Source: ARS1285 sp039796495 (GTDB lineage Archaea; Nanobdellota; Nanobdellia; Pacearchaeales; GW2011-AR1). From it: a DNA stretch of 14,312 bases. The translations under genes were made by a program, and so were the position numbers. The notes beneath the pieces are model-generated. The model made no database searches. It was given only the letters and a program-made list of their open reading frames with translations, and was not told where the DNA came from. Shown piece by piece: positions 5,849 through 11,952 of this stretch. Positions within the stretch are counted from its first letter, which is position 1. Each line of letters begins with the position of its first letter. The stretch spans positions 1 to 14,312 of the forward strand of contig JBDKJQ010000077.1 of NCBI GenBank assembly GCA_039796495.1, given 5' to 3'.

Positions 5849-6577
5849 ATGGAAGATCCTATAGAACAAGGAAGAAAATTGATTATTGATAGCATTGGAG
5901 AAAAAATGGTTCAGTCAATGCGAGATGTTGGATTGGATATAGATGGAGCAATAACAAACATATTACAATGGCAAGAACAGCAACAAGAACAACTCGATAC
6001 TCAAGCTGAATGTGGAGCTCTTGAAGACACCATGACTTCCGAATTAGTGTACCGGTCTCGCGGCTTTGATGATGTGTATGGCAGGGAATATAAAAAAAGA
6101 TTATCTTTATTGCGATTCGATGAGGAATCTATTAAAAAATTATATGATCAAGAAAAATTGATTTTGTCGTATGGCATTGGAATATTTCAGTCTGATAGAA
6201 AACAACCTTGGGTGAGAAGATATTTTTTTAGAGAAGGGATCACCGGAAATGATCTACCTCAATTTGGGCAATTAACACTTTCTGAACTCATATTGATTAC
6301 TGATGATGCTTCATCTGCTTATATACGAGATCATCATGTTCTTTCTGATGATACTTGGGTTGCAGTATGTAAAGCTGCAATTCAAGCACATTCTTTTGGA
6401 GGAGCGCACTATATCATTGCATTTAATGATCGAGCGGAAACCTTAGGCTGGTCAGAAGAACAAAATGGTGCATATACAAAAAATGAATGTTTATTAACTG
6501 AAAGATTAAAATGGGGCCATCATGAAAAGCCGGCGTGGACTATAGAGACCACCGCACTTGAGCAGTATACACGGTAA
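5849..6577 (+). CDS. Hypothetical cytosolic protein, 242 aa
   Basis: The protein has no signal peptide or membrane segment and I do not recognise it. Residues 1-60 are predicted helical, with a Gln-rich stretch (WQEQQQEQLDTQ, about 41-52) that could form a coiled coil. The middle (70-170) mixes helices and strands and includes LILSYGIGIFQSD and a LSELILITDD segment. The rest is rich in aromatic residues and histidine (GGAHYIIAFNDR, KWGHHEKPAWTIETT). The N-terminal MEDP is shared with the first gene of the 9406-11082 operon, probably by chance. The start is supported by the TATA spacing. It is monocistronic and ends 24 bases from the convergent transporter gene. Function unknown. Confidence 0.8.
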   Translation: MEDPIEQGRKLIIDSIGEKMVQSMRDVGLDIDGAITNILQWQEQQQEQLDTQAECGALEDTMTSELVYRSRGFDDVYGREYKKRLSLLRFDEESIKKLYDQEKLILSYGIGIFQSDRKQPWVRRYFFREGITGNDLPQFGQLTLSELILITDDASSAYIRDHHVLSDDTWVAVCKAAIQAHSFGGAHYIIAFNDRAETLGWSEEQNGAYTKNECLLTERLKWGHHEKPAWTIETTALEQYTR

Positions 6578-6600
6578 TCATTCATACTTTTTTGACACAA

Positions 6601-7962
6601 TTATCCGATCACTCTTAGCATCATTGCCTTTCCGTTTTTAATCTTGCTGCTGATTTGTTTTTTGAAATCAAATTGCTTTACTTCTCTGACCTCATGGATT
6701 GAGGTTTGTATAAAAATGGTTATGATTCCTCTGAGTATGAAACTGATGAAAAATAATACCACCAGTCCTTTGATGCCAAAAAAATGCAGATTTTTTGAAG
6801 ACAAAAATCCTCCCAGCATCGCTCCTACAAATGCTCCGAATGCATTGACTATATTGAAATATGCAACGCAGAATGCCATCTTTTCCCTGGTCACTGCATC
6901 ATAAATAAAATTGACCGCTGACAAATTAAATCCTGCCCATGCAAATCCTGCGAACAGCTCTACACACAGCAGATAAAACACTAGTGCATTGGTTGAGAAC
7001 TGTTTCATAAAAATGGTAAGTATCCAAAGAAACGGAATAATTGTTATCAGGATTGAATTTAATTTTATAACTTTTATATTTCCAAACTTGTCCGCAAACC
7101 TTCCCCATCGTGGAAGAAAGAGAATCATGGAAATAACTGCGCCGGTTGAACAAATGGTAAACTGCAGATAAGAAAAGCCTACATCTTCAAGCATATAGAC
7201 GGTGAAAAACGGGCCTGCGATTGCTGTTGCGAATGATATGAGAGAGAAAAGGACGACGAATCTGCCAAAATTATTGTAGAGCATCTTTTTTACAAATTCA
7301 TAAAAACTGAAATACGAATCGTTGCTGTATTTGAATTGGGGTTCATATTGCCTCAATAATAGTTGGGCTGAAACAAACCTTCCTATTCCGGCAACTGCAA
7401 AAATTATGAAAAATCCTATCAGCGTTAATCCGTCGGTAAAAAGGGTGAGAATCAAGCCTGCAATCATCATACTTACGACTATTGAAATGTTGATAATCCG
7501 ATTTCTATTTCCAAAATAGCTGCCGTTATTTTTCAAGACAACATCTTTCATCCAGGAATTCCAGGCAGGCGAGCCAATTGAGCCTGAAACAATGAGTAGT
7601 GAATAGACTATTAATAAAATCCAGGGAATAGCAATTTTTGAAGATGGAAAAGAAAAATAGATTATTCCAAGAAGAATAAGTGGAAGCCAGAATAATGTCT
7701 GTATCAGGACTGCGTAGAACGTTATGTTTTTTCTAGGATATTTTTTTATTAGTTGAATGCCAAACAATTGACTAATGTTCCCGAGAAATTGCGGTAATGT
7801 TGACAACAATGCAATCAGATAATTTGATGCTCCCATGGCGAGTGCGTATGGCGTTATGTATCTGAGGCCAAATCCGTCCATGATTCCGTAAAATGAGCCT
7901 TCAACAACACTTGTTTTCTCCGCTTTTTTTATCTGCCTCAACTCTTTTTTTCTCATCTTCAC
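6601..7962 (-). CDS. Major facilitator superfamily transporter
   Basis: This protein of about 451-453 aa has around 12 hydrophobic segments in two halves separated by a cytosolic loop near 205-225 (RQYEPQFKYSNDSYFSFYEFVKK). The loop after the eighth helix reads GRFADKFGNIKVIKLNS, the typical MFS motif A-like 'G.l.D..G.r..' seen in the C-half. Both ends are basic and face the cytosol (MKMRKKELRQIKK; SSKIKNGKAMMLRV). The closest broad group is the MFS_1 family; substrate and direction cannot be deduced. The start is either GTG 7960-7962 or ATG 7954-7956 two codons later; neither has a good Shine-Dalgarno site, and a TATA-like TTTTTAAA (7990-7997 on the minus strand) implies a leader of only about 5-11 bases. 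It is monocistronic. Confidence 0.9.
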   Translation of the reverse strand: MKMRKKELRQIKKAEKTSVVEGSFYGIMDGFGLRYITPYALAMGASNYLIALLSTLPQFLGNISQLFGIQLIKKYPRKNITFYAVLIQTLFWLPLILLGIIYFSFPSSKIAIPWILLIVYSLLIVSGSIGSPAWNSWMKDVVLKNNGSYFGNRNRIINISIVVSMMIAGLILTLFTDGLTLIGFFIIFAVAGIGRFVSAQLLLRQYEPQFKYSNDSYFSFYEFVKKMLYNNFGRFVVLFSLISFATAIAGPFFTVYMLEDVGFSYLQFTICSTGAVISMILFLPRWGRFADKFGNIKVIKLNSILITIIPFLWILTIFMKQFSTNALVFYLLCVELFAGFAWAGFNLSAVNFIYDAVTREKMAFCVAYFNIVNAFGAFVGAMLGGFLSSKNLHFFGIKGLVVLFFISFILRGIITIFIQTSIHEVREVKQFDFKKQISSKIKNGKAMMLRVIG

Positions 7963-8026
7963 TTCACAAAATTATAAGGCAGGAATCTGTTTAAAAATGT
8001 TTCTTGGGAGAATTTGTATATAAAAA

Positions 8027-8034
8027 TTTAAAAA
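8027..8034 (+). promoter_or_regulatory. TATA box of the 107-aa gene
   Basis: TTTAAAAA is centred 24.5 bases before ATG 8055, which selects that ATG and implies a leaderless message. An upstream in-frame start at 8004 would lie before the TATA box and is therefore unlikely. Confidence 0.6.
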
Positions 8035-8054
8035 CTTCAAGATTATTTAATAGT

Positions 8055-8378
8055 ATGAGTAATTCAGAAATTTATTATATCTTTGGGCGATTAACCCCGG
8101 ATCTTGAGATTCCTTCACATTTAACTCAACAGCAAGCTGTGGATCTTTATCAAGCACGATGGGATGCATTACAGCCTCTTTGTCGAGATGTAGAAGCGAT
8201 GGGTTTTACGTCGCATCATTATACTCCCTCATCTGCTCGTTTTTTGATGAGAGCCGCATTAACTGATGATCAACGAAAACAATTGGGAGAGAATCCACGA
8301 GTAGAACGAATATTAACCTCGCATGAATATTATGTAGAATTTGTTGAACCGCTGAATACTTCTCGAATGGTTGCTTAG
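8055..8378 (+). CDS. Hypothetical protein, 107 aa
   Basis: The start is set by the TATA box. The protein has no signal peptide or membrane segment. Its order of elements, a first strand (EIYYIFGRL), a helix (QQQAVDLYQARWDAL), a turn and strand (GFTSHHY), a strand/helix (ARFLMRAALTDDQRKQL), then NPRVERILTSHEYYVEFVEP, recalls a ferredoxin-like fold of the kind found in peptidase-inhibitor I9 or S8 propeptide domains, where 'L..NP.VE.I' also occurs. This likeness is by eye and I hold it loosely. It converges on the uL16 gene with a single base between the two stop codons. No subtilase gene lies in the window. Confidence 0.7.
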   Translation: MSNSEIYYIFGRLTPDLEIPSHLTQQQAVDLYQARWDALQPLCRDVEAMGFTSHHYTPSSARFLMRAALTDDQRKQLGENPRVERILTSHEYYVEFVEPLNTSRMVA

Positions 8379-8379
8379 A

Positions 8380-8922
8380 TTATTGTAATCGCTGAAATCC
8401 GACAATGATATGTCCTGGGATTTTTGGACGTACTTTAGAAAAAAATTCTCTTATTTTGGGAATGTTTTCTTCACCGTTGAAGTGAACCGTGAAGACTGGC
8501 TTTCCTTTTTTTACCGTTGCTGCTCTGCCTTCAGGAGTGCCAAAGCTTAATTGCATTCCGGTCTGGATTCGCTCTCCCTTGCTTCCTCCGGAGAACACTC
8601 GATTATTTCTAAGAATGTTATGAGGATATACGTTACATCTGAGAAAAAAAGAATTTTGCAGCAACACGGTTAAATCTTTGTTCAACGATTGCCTGACTGC
8701 CTCAAGCGCCATGTCTCTGATCTGGATATCTTCTCCCATGTTCAATGAAAGCACGAGCTTATATTTTCCCTGGTCAAATCCCTTGATGTCTCCCATGTTG
8801 AATTTTACAATTTTTTGAGGAGGAACCATCTTGACGTAACTTTTCTGGGTGATCTTACTCTTTCTTGTGTACACAACTGGTTTTTTCTTGGAATATGCTG
8901 ATGCTTTTCTTATGATTGTCAT
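8380..8922 (-). CDS. rpl10e: 50S ribosomal protein uL16 (archaeal L10e)
   Basis: This 180-aa protein is the archaeal/eukaryotic L10e form of uL16, a large-subunit protein near the peptidyl transferase centre and the A-site tRNA. Recognisable segments are the basic N-terminus (MTIIRKASAYSKKKPVVYTRKS), RCNVYPHNILRNNRV, and the GGSKGERIQTGMQLSFGTPEGRAA loop followed by a C-terminal KIREFFSKVRPKIPGH strand-helix. Length is normal for the family. It lies 10 bases after the 47-aa frame and downstream of eL33 on the same strand, so all three are probably co-transcribed. No clear Shine-Dalgarno site precedes the ATG; the nearest GGAG is about 20 bases away, so its initiation mode is unclear. Confidence 0.95.
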   Translation of the reverse strand: MTIIRKASAYSKKKPVVYTRKSKITQKSYVKMVPPQKIVKFNMGDIKGFDQGKYKLVLSLNMGEDIQIRDMALEAVRQSLNKDLTVLLQNSFFLRCNVYPHNILRNNRVFSGGSKGERIQTGMQLSFGTPEGRAATVKKGKPVFTVHFNGEENIPKIREFFSKVRPKIPGHIIVGFQRLQ

Positions 8923-8932
8923 GTTTTATTTT

Positions 8933-9076
8933 TTAGTTATATTCTCCGTGATTGTGAATTTTTTGATCAAATCCTGATATTGATTCTAAACTGTTTTTAC
9001 CGAAAAAAATTTCTCGGTGAGGGGAGCACATCAGTTCATAGTTCATCAACTGCCCGTTTTCATAAATTTTGCACAT
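8933..9076 (-). CDS. Unrecognised 47-aa small protein between eL33 and uL16
   Basis: An ATG one base after the eL33 stop opens a 47-codon frame that ends in TAA 10 bases before the uL16 start. It is preceded by GAGGTGA (9083-9089 on the minus strand), a complement of the archaeal 16S 3' end, six bases before the ATG and embedded in the last eL33 codons. That is the best Shine-Dalgarno site in the window. The protein begins MCKIYENGQLMNYELMCSPH and ends with an acidic, Asn/His-rich segment. It has two cysteines (2 and 17) and no membrane segment or signal peptide. I do not recognise the family. Existence is well supported by position and ribosome site; function unknown. Confidence 0.7.
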   Translation of the reverse strand: MCKIYENGQLMNYELMCSPHREIFFGKNSLESISGFDQKIHNHGEYN

Positions 9077-9077
9077 C

Positions 9078-9335
9078 TTATTTCACCTCGACCTTTTCAT
9101 TTCGTGCTTGTCCCGGCAGACCTTTTTCGAAAATTGCTCTTACCAATCCTTTGTTGCCGTGCGCTGCCGCAATTTTTCCTTTTATTTTTTTTCCTGCGGG
9201 CGAAGTCCAGGTGATTTCTTTTCCGACGAATTTTTCTGTTTCTGCACGAGACTTTGCCTGTACATCTACGATGAAATGTCGTTCATGAATTCTTCTTTTG
9301 CTTCTTCGGAATTGAATGACTTTGCCTACTGCCAT
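9078..9335 (-). CDS. rpl35ae: 50S ribosomal protein eL33 (L35Ae)
   Basis: This 85-aa protein is the archaeal/eukaryotic L35Ae, a small beta-barrel protein of the large subunit. Diagnostic segments are GKVIQFRRSKRRIHERHFIV at the start, the KFVGKEITWTSPAGKKIKGKI strand, and the signature HGNKGLVRAIFEKGLPGQARNEKVEVK at the end. Length is typical. It appears to be the first gene of eL33-(47 aa)-uL16. Two AT-rich sites precede it on the minus strand: TTTTATTAA (9353-9361), centred about 22 bases from the ATG, and a TTTAAAAAC-like site near 9377-9387 that would give a 21-base leader. I cannot decide between them. Confidence 0.93.
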   Translation of the reverse strand: MAVGKVIQFRRSKRRIHERHFIVDVQAKSRAETEKFVGKEITWTSPAGKKIKGKIAAAHGNKGLVRAIFEKGLPGQARNEKVEVK

Positions 9336-9405
9336 TTTGTTTTAAATAGATTTAATAAAATTCAGAGAGAATTTAGGTTTTTAAATGTTTAGAATGTTAA
9401 CTTTA

Positions 9406-9879
9406 TTAATAATGACGATCAGTTAATTTAATACTCAAATTAGGATCTCTTGTCAGGACTGTATGAGGCACGAGCGCGTTTCCTTCTCTGCCATTTACAT
9501 AGGATCTTTTTGAAGGGTTAAAACTGAATGTGCTGACTTTCATTGAGTTATTTGTCTCAATTCCGATATGCAACTTTTTTGGTAGCCCGGTAACGTTGTT
9601 TTTTTCAAGCCATAATTCTGCAAGTTTAAGTGCGCTACCAACAGAATCTCCATAGTGCCGCGTAACTTTTTGACACAGATCGTCGCTTACTATCCTTTCT
9701 CGTGAACTGTCGGGATTTACAAAATAAAATTGAGGGGGAAATTTTTCTCCTACTTCCAACACAAATCCCATTTCAGCATCACGTGCATCATGCGGTAGAT
9801 CTTTTTCATTACATGCACTATAAAGTGCAGCTCTTATCTGCTGTCTGTTTTTTGGCTTTCTTGTAAGTGTGGTTGTCAT
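9406..9879 (-). CDS. Hypothetical cytosolic protein, 157 aa, third gene of the lipoprotein operon
   Basis: I place the start at ATG 9877-9879, which overlaps the stop of the lipoprotein gene as ATGA, a classic sign of coupled translation. The open frame extends 23 codons further upstream, but that part overlaps the lipoprotein gene in another frame and is very unlike a start region. The protein begins with a basic segment (TTTLTRKPKNRQQIRAALYSACNEK), then a strand-rich domain (GFVLEVGEKFPPQFYFVNPD, about 37-56) and a helical YGDSVGSALKLAELWLEKNN. The C-terminal half contains HIGIETNNSMKVSTFSFNPS and ends TRDPNLSIKLTDRHY. No signal peptide, membrane helix or known motif is visible. Function unknown; the operon partner is an exported lipoprotein. 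Confidence 0.75.
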   Translation of the reverse strand: MTTTLTRKPKNRQQIRAALYSACNEKDLPHDARDAEMGFVLEVGEKFPPQFYFVNPDSSRERIVSDDLCQKVTRHYGDSVGSALKLAELWLEKNNVTGLPKKLHIGIETNNSMKVSTFSFNPSKRSYVNGREGNALVPHTVLTRDPNLSIKLTDRHY

Positions 9880-10700
9880 TTTATTTGTGTTGGAAATTCT
9901 TCGAAAGTTAGTTCTTCCCCAAAGACGGCTCGCATGTAATCTTCCCAAGCAGGATTTAGGGGCATTATTGGTTCTTGCTGTGCTTCTTTTTCTGCTTCTT
10001 CAAATGTTTTTCCCTGTTTTATTGTTTCTAGTATCCTTGTAGCGTTATAGCCGTAATTCTGGTTTAATGCAGCATATTTATTTGCTGTTTCTGGACCAGT
10101 TCTTCCTCTTACAAAATTCATTATATCCTCTTTGTTGAACCATTCATTATATTCAGATATCATTTGAGGCTTAACTCCTCGCGAATATAACTCAATAATC
10201 TGTTCAGCAGAAAATCTGCGCTCCTCTCTTTCAATATATTTCATGATTGGAGGTCTTTCAATCACGCTTTTCTCTCGAGGATTCTCTCTCCTTATTTTCA
10301 AAAATTCTCTTGAAACTTCACATGGAACTTTGTGCCTTTCTAATAAGACTATGTCTTCTTCATTATAATTCACTACCTCAGCATATCTATTTGCGGTTCT
10401 AGCTTCAATGCCTCTTCTATGGAAAATTGAAATTGAATTAAAGTCAAGTCGGGAATCATAAGCATTTACTTCTTCAGGAGTAATATTTTCTCCTAAAAAA
10501 ACAGAAACTTCAGACGATGTAAATCTCTTATCAAACCGATTTACTAATTCTGGTCCAAATCCTTGTTTTTCCAGATCTGATTTCCATCCTTCAAAATCAA
10601 ACGATAGTCTATAGGCATATTCTGTTTTACTGCAACCTCCTAACACCAGTGCTAGTAGACCTGATGCAATTGCTGTTTGAAATTGTTTTCTGAAAGTCAT
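9876..10700 (-). CDS. Lipoprotein with about seven 26-residue helical repeats
   Basis: The start is ATG 10698-10700, one base after the upstream stop, with AAGGAGA (10709-10715 on the minus strand) as a Shine-Dalgarno site nine bases away. The open frame runs 31 codons further upstream, but only this ATG gives a signal peptide. Residues 1-22 are a lipoprotein signal (MTFRKQFQTAIASG, hydrophobic stretch, LVLGGC lipobox) with lipidated Cys23; so 274 aa. The mature part carries repeats near 37-62, 62-87, 88-113, 114-137, 164-189, 190-217 and 218-243, each roughly 'D/E-I-x-x-L/F-x3-G-I/V-x-P-E-x-A/V-N-x-Y'. They suggest an extended helical solenoid on the outer face of the membrane. Function unknown; likely binding. 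Genes on both sides are coupled to it. Confidence 0.82.
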   Translation of the reverse strand: MTFRKQFQTAIASGLLALVLGGCSKTEYAYRLSFDFEGWKSDLEKQGFGPELVNRFDKRFTSSEVSVFLGENITPEEVNAYDSRLDFNSISIFHRRGIEARTANRYAEVVNYNEEDIVLLERHKVPCEVSREFLKIRRENPREKSVIERPPIMKYIEREERRFSAEQIIELYSRGVKPQMISEYNEWFNKEDIMNFVRGRTGPETANKYAALNQNYGYNATRILETIKQGKTFEEAEKEAQQEPIMPLNPAWEDYMRAVFGEELTFEEFPTQIK

Positions 10701-10701
10701 G

Positions 10702-11082
10702 TTATTTTTCTCCTTGGTACTGAGGGTTGTATACACTGAAAAATATTCGAACGTTATCGTCTCTGAATCCCATCTGTACTTGTTCGTACTCATATTCTCT
10801 TTGAGGGTTTACAGTCGTTTTAGAGAGTATTCTTCCTTTTTTTGATATGGTTCTTTGCAATAATTCTGTTAAGTTGGGATAACTTTTCTCTGATGCAATT
10901 GTATCATAACTGATAACAAGATTTCCCCGACTATCAAAAATTAAAGAGGTTAATCGCAAGTCTTTGATGTGATGATCATCTTCTAATCCATGCAGATCGT
11001 CAAGTCCTTCAACTGCTTCCGCTAACATATTTTGAAGACTTATTCCTGTTCTTTCAAAAAATCTTGTATGTGGGTCTTCCAT
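10702..11082 (-). CDS. Hypothetical protein, 126 aa, first gene of the lipoprotein operon
   Basis: This soluble acidic protein heads a three-gene transcript. A TATA box (TTTAAATAA on the minus strand, 11104-11112) is centred 26 bases before ATG 11082, so the message looks leaderless. Residues 1-45 are helical with an acidic and His-rich stretch (DDLHGLEDDHHIKDLR). Residues 42-126 look like a beta-rich domain: LTSLIFDSRGNLVISYDTI, then a helix (PNLTELLQRTI), then REYEYEQVQMGFRDDNVRIFFSVYN. The 'YEQVQMGFRDDNVRIFFSVY' ending hints at a small alpha/beta fold. No known motif. It is followed after one base by the lipoprotein gene, and the third gene overlaps that one, so the three products should be made in linked amounts. 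Confidence 0.78.
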   Translation of the reverse strand: MEDPHTRFFERTGISLQNMLAEAVEGLDDLHGLEDDHHIKDLRLTSLIFDSRGNLVISYDTIASEKSYPNLTELLQRTISKKGRILSKTTVNPQREYEYEQVQMGFRDDNVRIFFSVYNPQYQGEK

Positions 11083-11103
11083 GGTTTCTTTCAGGTAAAC
11101 CCC

Positions 11104-11112
11104 TTATTTAAA
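11104..11112 (-). promoter_or_regulatory. TATA box of the three-gene lipoprotein operon
   Basis: Read on the minus strand as TTTAAATAA within a purine-rich AAAAAG upstream context resembling a BRE. Centred 26 bases before the first ATG of the operon. Confidence 0.6.
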
Positions 11113-11158
11113 CTTTTTCTTGTTACTATTTTATAGAAATGAATTATTTACGGGAGTA

Positions 11159-11268
11159 TTTATATAGACGCATGCCTTGTGTATTTTATAGTTTTCAGAG
11201 CAATAGAGAAATCTATAGAAACTACGAGTTGTTATTATTCAAAATTTCTGAATCACAACATTTATAAA
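11159..11268 (+). promoter_or_regulatory. Two TATA boxes upstream of rpoH
   Basis: TTTATATA at 11159-11166 and TTTATAAA at 11261-11268 are the two strongest plus-strand TATA-like sites in the 245-base divergent region. The second predicts initiation near 11290, giving a leader of about 38 bases before rpoH. The first would begin near 11189 and give a leader of about 140 bases or a short separate RNA. A 31-codon ATG frame (11172-11267) lies between them but starts too close to the first TATA box to be leaderless. Divergent spacing to the lipoprotein operon promoter is about 50 bases. Nothing else is visible here. Confidence 0.5.
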
Positions 11269-11327
11269 CCTTCTTATTGATACATTATAGAATTGTTAAA
11301 TGCTCTACCGGTAAAGGTATCTATCCA

Positions 11328-11540
11328 ATGCACATCCTGCAGCCAAAACATATAAAACTAAGTCATGCTGAATCTGAAAAGCTTGTCAGCGCCTTAAATA
11401 TTTCTCTCACCCAACTACCAAAAATTCACGTCAATGATCCTGCATTGCCCGAGGGCTGTGAAATCGGCAACATTATCAAGATTGAACGAAAATCCGAAGA
11501 CGGAAAAACAACTGTCTATTATCGGGTTGTTGCTGTTTAA
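11328..11540 (+). CDS. rpoH: DNA-directed RNA polymerase subunit RpoH
   Basis: A 70-aa archaeal RNA polymerase subunit H (RPB5 C-terminal domain homologue), which sits in the jaw of the polymerase near downstream DNA. The family pattern is clear: ILQPKHIKLSHAESEKLV, then LPKIHVNDPALPEGCEIGNIIKIERKS and the closing strand TVYYRVVAV. The start is ATG 11328 with AAGGT at 11314-11318 as a Shine-Dalgarno site, nine bases away; upstream in-frame codons back to TTG 11277 contain no ATG. Unlike many genes here it has a leader. The order rpoH before rpoB is the archaeal norm, but here an unknown gene intervenes. Length is slightly short but complete. Confidence 0.95.
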   Translation: MHILQPKHIKLSHAESEKLVSALNISLTQLPKIHVNDPALPEGCEIGNIIKIERKSEDGKTTVYYRVVAV

Positions 11541-11559
11541 ATTTTTAAAATTTAAACAG
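11533..11559. repeat. Perfect 13-bp inverted repeat across the rpoH stop
   Basis: CTGTTTAAATTTT (11533-11545) and AAAATTTAAACAG (11547-11559) are exact reverse complements around a single T at 11546. The left arm includes the rpoH stop codon (11538-11540). The centre (TTTTTAAAA) lies exactly 26 bases before ATG 11572, the TATA position. It could therefore be a symmetric internal TATA box, an operator or a hairpin in the rpo transcript. Confidence 0.8.
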
Positions 11560-11571
11560 TTCAATTGATAA

Positions 11572-11952
11572 ATGCAGGAAAAAATAAACATGGATTACCC
11601 ACAAAAAACAAATAAACATCTAGAAGAAATTTGTCCGGCTTTAGAGGCGAAGTTGTCTAGCCTTTTACCAGATTTGCAGACGATGGAATGGGGAGTTATG
11701 CATATTCCCTACGCTGATGAAGATTTTGATCATTCAAGTGAAATAAGTTTATCGTTTTATCCAAAAGGAAGTAGAAAAAATGATACCTATCTTTTCGATG
11801 ATCAACAAAGGGAATTAATAAAAAAAGGAGACTCCATTGCAGAAATAGTGGCGCAGGTAGCGGGAGAATTTAATTTAAATGTAGAAATAGATCATGAAAG
11901 GGGTGGAATACCTCCCCATCAATTTTATGTATTTACTCAAAAACAATCATGA
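11572..11952 (+). CDS. Hypothetical protein, 126 aa, between rpoH and rpoB
   Basis: An unrecognised soluble protein whose TGA overlaps the rpoB ATG as ATGA, so rpoB translation is probably coupled to it. A TATA-like centre 26 bases upstream suggests it can also be leaderless from an internal promoter; an in-frame ATG at 11590 is a later alternative. Residues 10-35 are helical (HLEEICPALEAKLSSLLPDLQTM). The middle reads WGVMHIPYADED then a strand ISLSFYPKGSRKNDTYLF, followed by helices (QQRELIKKG, SIAEIVAQVAGEFNL), and the end is VEIDHERGGIPPHQFYVF. No zinc or nucleotide motif is seen. Transcription-related function would follow only from position. In most archaea rpoB directly follows rpoH. 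Confidence 0.8.
   Translation: MQEKINMDYPQKTNKHLEEICPALEAKLSSLLPDLQTMEWGVMHIPYADEDFDHSSEISLSFYPKGSRKNDTYLFDDQQRELIKKGDSIAEIVAQVAGEFNLNVEIDHERGGIPPHQFYVFTQKQS

Noticed and set aside
8980..9392. Overlapping plus-strand frames opposite eL33 and the 47-aa gene
   Set aside because: They are antisense to clearly recognised ribosomal protein code and have Phe/Ser-rich translations typical of reversed AT-rich genes.
10701..10793. N-terminal extension of the lipoprotein gene by 31 codons
   Set aside because: It overlaps the upstream gene in another frame and would hide the signal peptide and lipobox; ATG 10700 has its own Shine-Dalgarno site.
11172..11267. 31-codon ATG frame upstream of rpoH
   Set aside because: It begins too close to the first TATA box to be translated from it as a leaderless message, has no Shine-Dalgarno site, and this length is expected by chance in AT-rich DNA.
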